Part shown: positions 57,400 to 64,000 of the stretch, one piece after another
How the letters are laid out: the number at the start of each line of letters is the position of its first letter
Position numbering within the stretch: the stretch's first letter is position 1
Source of the DNA: Cymodocea nodosa
Taxonomy: Eukaryota > Streptophyta > Magnoliopsida > Alismatales > Cymodoceaceae
Length of the DNA stretch: 64,000 bases
Direction of reading: 5' to 3'
Assembly (NCBI GenBank): GCA_036874045.1
Contig: CM072339.1
Coordinates: 14,949,501-15,013,500, forward strand
Translations under genes and position numbers: made by a program
The notes under the pieces: model-generated
Seen by the model: the letters and a program-made list of their open reading frames with translations, nothing else
Database searches by the model: none
Told to the model about the DNA's origin: nothing

Positions 57400-57976
57400 T
57401 AGGATTAAAAAACTTTATTAAAGGAAGGGTGAACAGTAAAGTATATACAATTTATGATTATAAACAAAGTATATGTTAAATTTAGATACTTAAAACAATA
57501 TAGTGAACATTAAATGTAAGAGTATCAACAAATCACAAGAATACAAACAATTTTATAGTGGTTCACCTTAACCAAGACTTTGTCCACTTCTTGAGCCTTA
57601 TGCTTGAGCACCTACACTAAAGCTAGTATTATAGGTTAACATCCCACTATATACAAATCTCTTAGTGTAATGTCAAATAATTCCTCACAAACTGAGTACT
57701 AAGGAGTTTTCACCACAACATAATATGATAAGTTTATACAAAATTAATTTACAAACGTACAACATTAAATCTCCTTTGGTTGCTCTCTACTTAGTTGACG
57801 CTTGAAAATTTTCATTGAAGTTTTAAGTGTGCTTGTGAAGCTTTGTGGTGAGGAAAGAATTTGTGTTTTCAATGAGTATGAATGGAGCATAAGAGATTGT
57901 AGAAGATGTATGTAATACAAGGTCTTTAGAGGTGATTATAGGGTTTAGGGTTTACCCTAAACCTTGAACTAGGATT
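57400..57976. repeat. Copy 2 of dispersed LTR-like repeat
   Basis: Matches 61811-62160 along CACTTCTTGAGCCTTATGCT, GTTATAGGTTAA-type and ACAACATTAAATCTCCTTTG phrases at roughly three-quarters identity by eye, and 40420-40790 more weakly. Ends in a telomere-like inverted repeat (57942-57963) just before the copia LTR. Confidence 0.6.
57942..57963. repeat. Telomere-like inverted repeat GGTTTAGGG-TTTA-CCCTAAACC
   Basis: Perfect 9-base arms of the plant telomere unit (TTTAGGG) facing each other across four bases, 19 bases from the LTR at 57982. Confidence 0.7.
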
Positions 57977-57981
57977 TTGTT

Positions 57982-58912
57982 TGTTGGGGTTCTTGCACAC
58001 AAACCCCCATTGCCCTTTGCCTATGTTTATGTTGAAATTTGAAACAATATTTGGAAGTTGGTTCGTCTATCTAGAACAATATCTGGAATCTAATTCAGTC
58101 ACCATGGAACCATGAACATCTTACGAACGGTGGTAACCGGCAAGGTCTTCTCTTGCCCTTTGCGAAAGCTATCGAGTTAGGTTGGTCCCTCAGAGATTAG
58201 TATGTTCTCTCTTACATGCTCATATGTACACAGTTGCAGAATACACAAGCACACCAATAGAATACAAGAGATATATGTGATTTGACATTGTGCCTACATC
58301 CATGGGTGGCTATGGATCTATTGCTTGGAAACTTACAGAGAATAAAATGTTACAAGTATCGATTTACCAACTATGACACTATAGCTTGAGTGCTCTTTAC
58401 GTTCAGCTCTCCCTTCAGCTCTGCTCTCTCTGTCTCATGTCATAGAGTTACAATACGCCCTTATTTATAGGTGGTAGTACAAACCTTAATCTTGGTAATT
58501 ACCAATTTTCCATTAACAGTTCCTGTCCGTCACCTAGGGAGTTCCTCGTCAGTCATAAACCATCACACACCTCTTTCGCTAGCTTGCGTAGTCTACCTCC
58601 ATCAAGTTTAGCTTCCATCGTTGGATGTCCTCTTGCACTGCAAGACTCTTCTAATGTCTTCTGCCATCGATCCGTTGGATGCACTAGCTCATCCACCACT
58701 GGCAGGATATTCAGATGGCAGTACCATCCTTATTTGGAGAATCAACTAGATTCTAGTTCTCTCTCTAAGCCATTGATAAGGTGGCTTGTTTTACCCTATT
58801 TGGTGCTGCCCCCAAATTTCAGATCTTGGCCACTGGCAACATGAATTGCCCATCTAGATTTCGGTGCATTTCCTGAACCTCAAGTCAGGATCCACACCTA
58901 CAAATCTTAACA
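57982..58912 (-). repeat. 3' LTR of the gag-protease copia element
   Basis: 931 bases, TG..CA ended. Parallels 60893-61810 over its whole length with many substitutions. In minus orientation it is the downstream LTR. Confidence 0.88.
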
Positions 58913-59400
58913 ATCTCTCACTTGGAGATTGACTTCAAGAGTTGCCCTTGAGATTCTATACTGTTCACTCAGCAATAGTTCATGTGCTTTAACAGGCAAA
59001 TACAATATAGTATGGGTTTTAAGAGATTACCCAACAATTGTACATGTGCACATTTGTGTGTTTCAAAGAAAAGACAACACACCAACCAAAGTCACTTGCT
59101 GTCCAATCTTGTCCAAGTGCCCCCTAGAAGTTTTGCTGAGCTCAATTCTGTAAACTCGAACAAATTGTTCCATCAAATGCCAACCCACAATCTGTAGAGC
59201 CACCTACTCCAGTTAGACACTTTTTCCCTGTCTAACTTCTTGAAGCCTTCACATTACAAAGAAGTACCCACTTGAACAACTTTTTCACCTCCTTTTGGAG
59301 CCCTTATGTTGGCATTGGACTTGCCATCAACCAGCTCCTTGTTGTGACTTTCAAGGGGCACAACATTAGGACCATCACCCATTTCAATCATGCCTTTCAC
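58913..59400 (-). other. Interior 3' part of the gag-protease copia element
   Basis: Between the gag-protease region and the purine tract. No conserved retrotransposon motif is visible; it occupies the place where integrase, RT and RNase H would be. Confidence 0.5.
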
Positions 59401-59403
59401 CCT

Positions 59404-60240
59404 TCATATCTTTTTGTATTTAGGATAGACAACTTTCTCATGCTTTTCCTTGTGTTTCTCTGAAGGTCGTGTCTTTCCTTGCATAGGTCTTCTTGTTGAT
59501 GCAGTTGCCCTCATGCCAGTTTTCACCATAGAGACTGCCAGCTTCCGATTGTACTTACCTAGATTCTGGTTGCTCACATTGGAATTCCGAAACTTGTTGA
59601 CACAGGTTCTCTCGCAACTTCCACCTTCGATTTTGCTTCCCTTGTAGTGTCCAACAGAATCCACAAATGCAACCTTCTTAGCACCGGTACCCTTCATCAT
59701 TTCGGAGGTTCCATATAGGATACCAAACTTTTGTCCTTTTTCTACAACCAAGGCACCACAGATTACTTTCTACATACCACTGCCAAACATGGTATGGTAA
59801 CCTTCCTCATCCAACTAACCTGTGGAGATCAGACTTCCATTCAAATCTGGCACATACCAAACCTTCAATCTCCATGGTTGATTTTCGCTGGTTTTTAGCA
59901 TAGGGTCACCTCTTCCATAGATGTCCAGACCTCTATTGTCTCCGACGTACAAAACGCCCCAAAATGACTTATCAAAGTTTTGGAGGGCTTCTTGGATTTT
60001 TGTTGAATGATGGGAGACACCGGAGTTCATACACCAGGACTTCACAGAACTTTCAATACTACACAGCAAGACATTATTGACTTCCACTTTAGTAGCCAAA
60101 TTTATAGAATACTCTACTATTGTGCTCTTAGGACCTTTGCATTCTCTCTGTAAATGACTCAAATTCCCATAGTTCCAGCAGACGACTCTCTTCTGGATTC
60201 TCCCACTAGACTTGGAATGGCCACAAGAGTTTTCCCCACG
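59404..60240 (-). pseudogene. Copia zinc knuckle and protease region
   Basis: CWNYGNLSHLQREC is a zinc knuckle with the second Cys changed to Tyr. Protease follows as WCMNSGVSHHST, where catalytic Asp is Asn (DSGA expected), then VWYVPDLNGSLISTG and GSGM-KVICGALVVEKGQK, and GILYGTSEM, the start of the pre-integrase segment. After that the sequence diverges into basic low-similarity sequence (59404-59650). Stops at about 59814 and 59770. Confidence 0.75.
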
Positions 60241-60391
60241 TTGTTGGTTTCTCCCTCTATCTTCAACACTTAGGGCGACACCAAATGTACTCGTCTCAAC
60301 CTTGTCCCTCCTTCAAGATTATTTCTTGAACATCTTCATATTGTAGTTTCTCATGTCTTAAAGAACTATTGACGCTTGTGGTTGTCATCGA

Positions 60392-60856
60392 CTAGCTTTC
60401 CGGCAATGATGACAGTAATATCAGTGCCTTCACTTTGTCGTCAAAATTGATGTCCATAGAGCTTAACTTGGTGATGATCAAGTTCACCTCGTTGATGTAG
60501 TTAGGCAAACTACTACTTTCTGCCATCTTCAAATTGAAGAGTCGGTGTATCAAATGTACCTTGTTAGCTGTGAATGACTTTTCGTAGATATTGCTCAGTA
60601 CCCTCATTAGACTTGTGGTTGTCTTCTCCTGAGTGATGTTGCATGCAACATTTCTCCCTAGACACAGCTTTACCAGACTCAAGACTTTTCTATGAAGCAA
60701 CTCCCAATGCCCTTGTTCCATTTCTTCAGGCTTCATTCCGCTCAACGGTTCTTGTAAATCCTTCTGGTACAGAAGGTTTTCCATCTGCATCCTCCAAAAT
60801 CCAAAGTCCATTTCGTCGAACTTCTCTATTTGGACATTACCTTCATGTGTGGTCAT
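60392..60856 (-). CDS. Copia Gag (UBN2-type) N-terminal ORF
   Basis: An open frame of 154 codons from ATGACCACACATGAAGG, 22 bases inside the PBS: IEKFDEMDFGFWRMQMENLL, KPEEMEQGHWELLHRKVLSL, NIYEKSFTANKVHLIHRLFN and LKMAESSSLPNYINEVNLII, the standard copia Gag (Retrotran_gag_2). It would form the particle. The frame stops at 60392 and the zinc-knuckle part continues after a frame change, so full-length Gag is not encoded intact. Confidence 0.85.
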   Translation of the reverse strand: MTTHEGNVQIEKFDEMDFGFWRMQMENLLYQKDLQEPLSGMKPEEMEQGHWELLHRKVLSLVKLCLGRNVACNITQEKTTTSLMRVLSNIYEKSFTANKVHLIHRLFNLKMAESSSLPNYINEVNLIITKLSSMDINFDDKVKALILLSSLPES

Positions 60857-60878
60857 CTTGCAACCTAACCAACTTGTC

Positions 60879-60890
60879 GCTCTGATACCA
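60879..60890 (-). other. Primer-binding site, initiator tRNA-Met type
   Basis: Minus strand TGGTATCAGAGC, a perfect match to the classical PBS, two bases from the LTR terminus (60893). Confidence 0.93.
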
Positions 60891-60892
60891 GT

Positions 60893-61810
60893 TGTTGGGA
60901 TTCTTGCACATAAACCCCCACTACCCTTTGCTTGCGTTCATGTCAGAATTTGAAATAATATCTGGAAGTCAATTTGTCTATCTGGAATTTGATTTAGTCA
61001 CTATGAAATCATGAATGTCTTATGAACGACAGTAACCAGCGAGGTCTCCTCTTGCTCTTTGCAGAAGCTATCAAGTTAAGTTGGTCCCTCGAAGAACAAC
61101 ACATTCTCTTTTACACGCTCATACATATGTAGTTGTGGAATACACAAGTACACCAATAGAACACAAGATATATATGTGGTTCGGCATTATGCCTACGTCC
61201 ATGGGTGGTTATGGATCTATTGCTTGGAAACTCATAGAGAACGAAGGGTTACAAGTATTGACTTGTCAACTGTGATATTACAGCTTGAGTGCTCCTTACG
61301 CTCAACTCTTCCTTTAGCTCTATTCTCTCTATCTCATCTCACAAAGTTATAATACGCCTTTATTTATAGGCGGTAGTACAAACTCTAATCCTAGTAATTA
61401 CTAGTTTGCCACTAATGGTTTTTATCCTTTACCCAAGGAGTTCCTCATCAATCATAAATCATCACATACCTCCTTCGCTAGCTCGCATAGTCCGCTTCCA
61501 TCAAGGTCAGCATCCACTACTGGATGCCCTCTTGCACTGTAGGACTCCTCTAGTGTCTTTCGCCACCGATCCGTTGGATGCACCAACTCATCCACTATTG
61601 GCAAGATATCTGAATGGTAGTACCATCCTCATTTGGAGAATCAATTGGATTCTAGCTCTCTCTGAGCTTGTTGATAAGGTGACTTGTTTCACCCTATCTG
61701 GTGTTGCACCCAGATTACAGATCTTGGCCGTCGGTAACATGAATTGCCCATCCGGATTCTAGTGCGTTTCTTGAACCTCAAGTCAGGATCCACACCTGCA
61801 AACCCTAACA
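60893..61810 (-). repeat. 5' LTR of the gag-protease copia element
   Basis: 918 bases, TG..CA ended, homologous to 57982-58912 and adjacent to the PBS, so it is the upstream LTR in minus orientation. Confidence 0.88.
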
Positions 61811-62700
61811 TTGTCCACTCCTCAAGCCTTATGTTTGAACATCTATACTAAATCTAGTGTTATAGGTTAATACTCTATTGTATACAAATTTCTTAGTGTA
61901 ACATCAAATAACTCTTTAGAAATTGAGGAATCCTCACCATAGCTTGGTAAGATAAGCTTATACAAAATTAACTTACAAACTTACAACATTAAATCTCCTT
62001 TGCTTGCTATCCATGTTGTTGATGTTTGGAAATTTTCATTGAAGCTCTAAGTGTGTATGTGAAGCTTTGTGGGAGAGTGAGGAAAGAATTTGGACTTTCA
62101 ATGAGTGTGAATGGAGCATAGATTGTAGAAGATGTAAGTAATACAAGTTTTTGGAGGCCTAGTGTTTAGTGGCCTTTCATTGAGTGTGTTTATATAAAGT
62201 TTAGCGGCCTAGAGTTGAATGTACAATTGTTAGAAATTTTTTCCAATCACTAGTAGATCGGCATACCAATTTTCTATTGGTAAGTTGTTGGGTCTAATGG
62301 TAAAATGAATTGGCATATTGTTTTATAAAATAGTATTTCTCTCCTAGATGACTTAGTATGCTTCAACAAAATTAGTATGTTGATTAGTAAAATTGATTTG
62401 TTGTTTTTGCTTTAAAGGGTGGTTGTACTTATGTTATAAAAAATAGTATGACTCACCTAAATTTGATACGTTATTTTTGTTCTAGAGTCAAGTTATGCTT
62501 TTGACCCACTAAATGGTTTACCATCTTTTAGAAATATCATTTCGTTTTTGTTGTGGAGAGTGTTGAGCTATTCATGTCTCTCAAAATAAATTTTCTAAGT
62601 ATATGCAGCTATTTTTAGTGTTATATAAAGATTTTAGCATGAAAGAGCTTTTAGGAGATTTACATTTTTCCTTAGGACAATATAACACAAAATTACATTA
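61811..62700. repeat. Copy 3 of dispersed LTR-like repeat and related debris
   Basis: 61811-62160 parallels 57583-57930. 62230-62510 shares GGTATG/TGATACGTTATTTTTG phrases with 47380-47810. The match begins right at the border of the copia LTR. No coding signal. Confidence 0.5.
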
Positions 62701-62924
62701 ATAATAAGGGTCTTTAAAAATTAATATAATGTCTTTGCTTCTTCTTTTCTTGGTTTGCATCAATTGATTCTCTTTGAATTCTTTTTACTTTTTCTTTGCT
62801 TTCTTGTTGATTTACTTGGTTATTTGTATAAGATCCTACTTGACATTTTTTTCTTGTATTTCCTACAAGGTTAATATATACAACTATATTTATTATTAAG
62901 CTTTGCATCATTAAGACCAATTGA

Positions 62925-64000
62925 GAATGATTTTGTTTTTCATAGTTGTCTAAGTAAATGAATAGCTTTCATTATTGTCTTGACATAAATCTAAATTGAT
63001 TTTTTTATCTTAGTCTTTGCTCAATTATCCTTTTCTATAATTTTATAGTATGGCTCATTAACTTAATATTTTGATAATTATTATAATAATCTATATTTCC
63101 CTTATTTTTAAATATAGATATTAAAGAACTTTTTCTCCAATCATCTGACATCTTCTTTGTCTTTAAAAATATATTAAAAAACTTAGTTAACTAGTTAATC
63201 TCTACTTTACTCATACACTTCTATACATCTAGAAATATAATCTAGTCTAATAGTTTTCTTGCATTTGATTTTTCTTAATAGCTTCTTTTACCTGAAAATT
63301 ACTTATTCTTCTAAAATAACTATAATTTCTATCCTTTGTATTATATCTAAGTTTTAAATGCAAGAGTTTCTTATGGTAGATTCATGAAAAAAATTACTAA
63401 AATACTTACACCATCTATCTTTTGTTTCATTTTCTTTCACTAGAACTTTATCATCTTCATCCTTAATACACTTGAGACAAATCTCTAGATTTATTTTCAT
63501 TAGCCTTAGTCGATTTATGCATTTTATTTTCCCTTTTTTTATTCAAATCATTTCATGATTCCTTATAAGCTTAATTTTTAACTTCAGTGACATATTTCTA
63601 AATTTTTTTTATTTCTACATTTGTGATAGGTTTTAAAGCATTATTTTTCTTTTATTATTTTTTGTACAATTTTGTTCCATCACTTTTAAAAAATTATCTT
63701 TAAATATCATTTTCTTCTCCCCTTTTAGATTTCATCACCTAATTCTTGAGTTTTATGTGCTTTAGTCTTTCTCTTTCTAATATTGATGCTAATATCTAAC
63801 ACTAATAATCTATAGTCATGTTCTAACAAATTATTTTTAGGATTCATGGTCATAAAGAATTATATGTTTTCACAATTGGCTGTCTACCAAATGTTAACCT
63901 TCATTTATTCTAGTGTGGGAGTGGCTATGTAAGAACTGAACTTCATAGATAAAGTTTCAAGAATTTGTTATAATACTCAGTTTTTTCCATTCACTTAGAT
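62925..64000 (-). pseudogene. RTE-type LINE reverse transcriptase, partial and decayed
   Basis: Minus-strand translation, best seen at 62960-63190: FFNIFLKTKKMSDDWRKSSL, ISIFKNKGNID, NNYQNIKLMSHTIKL and RIIEQRLR, the RT fingers region of plant RTE LINEs (family form: MP-EWR-S-L-PIFKNKGD, NYRGIKLMSHTMKLWE). Upstream (63300-63550) weaker traces such as NKMHKSTKANENKS fit the linker before RT. The catalytic core and the 3' end are missing on the low-coordinate side, and the 5' part runs out of the window. A short ORF at 62714-62920 (lysine-rich) follows the break and is not recognised. Confidence 0.75.

Larger units (their letters stand above)
57982..61810 (-). mobile_element. Copia-derived gag-protease element with both LTRs (LARD-like)
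   Basis: LTRs at 57982-58912 and 60893-61810 both start TGTTGGG(G/A)TTCTTGCAC and end TAACA on the + strand. The iMet PBS lies at 60879-60890 and a purine tract (minus strand CCAAGTGAGAGAT) abuts the other LTR. Flanks TTGTT (57977-57981) and TTGTC (61811-61815) are a four-of-five target duplication. The 1.98-kb interior has gag and protease only. No integrase, RT or RNase H motif is present, so replication would need proteins from another copia element. The LTRs differ visibly, so the insertion is old. Confidence 0.9.

Overview
The window is nuclear DNA from a flowering plant. It is AT-rich and most of it is transposable-element sequence of different ages. The only clear host gene is cullin-4 (CUL4), the scaffold of CUL4-DDB1 ubiquitin ligases, on the + strand. 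Fifteen exons lie between 22912 and 37580. Plant-type introns, a plant CUL4 N-terminus and plant-only element lineages (Athila-like Gypsy, TRIMs, PIF/Harbinger MITEs, RTE LINEs) support this. I cannot name the species. The long, element-filled introns suggest a fairly large genome with old repeats.

Layout. 1-1202: 3' end of a PIF/Harbinger transposon. 1315-14759 (- strand): one very long Athila-type Ty3/Gypsy element. Read on the minus strand it has a 2.28-kb LTR (14759-12483), a tRNA-Asp primer-binding site, zinc-knuckle/protease/RT/RNase H/integrase, an Athila-type accessory ORF, a Gag capsid-like ORF and an F-box ORF. 14760-17820: an older copy of the same family, interrupted exactly at the LTR terminus of the first. 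17821-21690: a stop-riddled Ty1/copia body on the + strand with no LTRs. 21691-22911: spacer and CUL4 upstream region. 22912-37580: CUL4, with MITEs, LINE tails and a three-LTR TRIM in its introns. 37581-64000: no further CUL4 exon found; the stretch holds an hAT-like MITE, a PIF/Harbinger element with both ORFs (40791-47257, TAA target duplication), another Harbinger-like element, an L1 tail, an Athila accessory-ORF fragment, a decayed Gypsy element split by a MITE (52600-56480), a copia element reduced to gag-protease between recognisable LTRs (57982-61810), and part of an RTE LINE.

Main observations. (i) In the Athila-like family the capsid domain is missing between the primer-binding site and the zinc knuckle in both copies, while a capsid-bearing ORF, preceded by a plausible intron, lies downstream of pol next to an F-box ORF. 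(ii) CUL4 exon 10 has one extra A in a homopolymer, which breaks the frame, and the neddylation-domain exons are absent from the remaining 26 kb. (iii) Up to six Harbinger-type insertions share TIR-like ends, several with TWA duplications. (iv) A TRIM with three LTRs keeps a perfect 5-bp target duplication. Most broken frames look like C-to-T decay (CAG/CAA/CGA to stops), as expected for methylated repeats. All calls are from reading the sequence; no database search was run.
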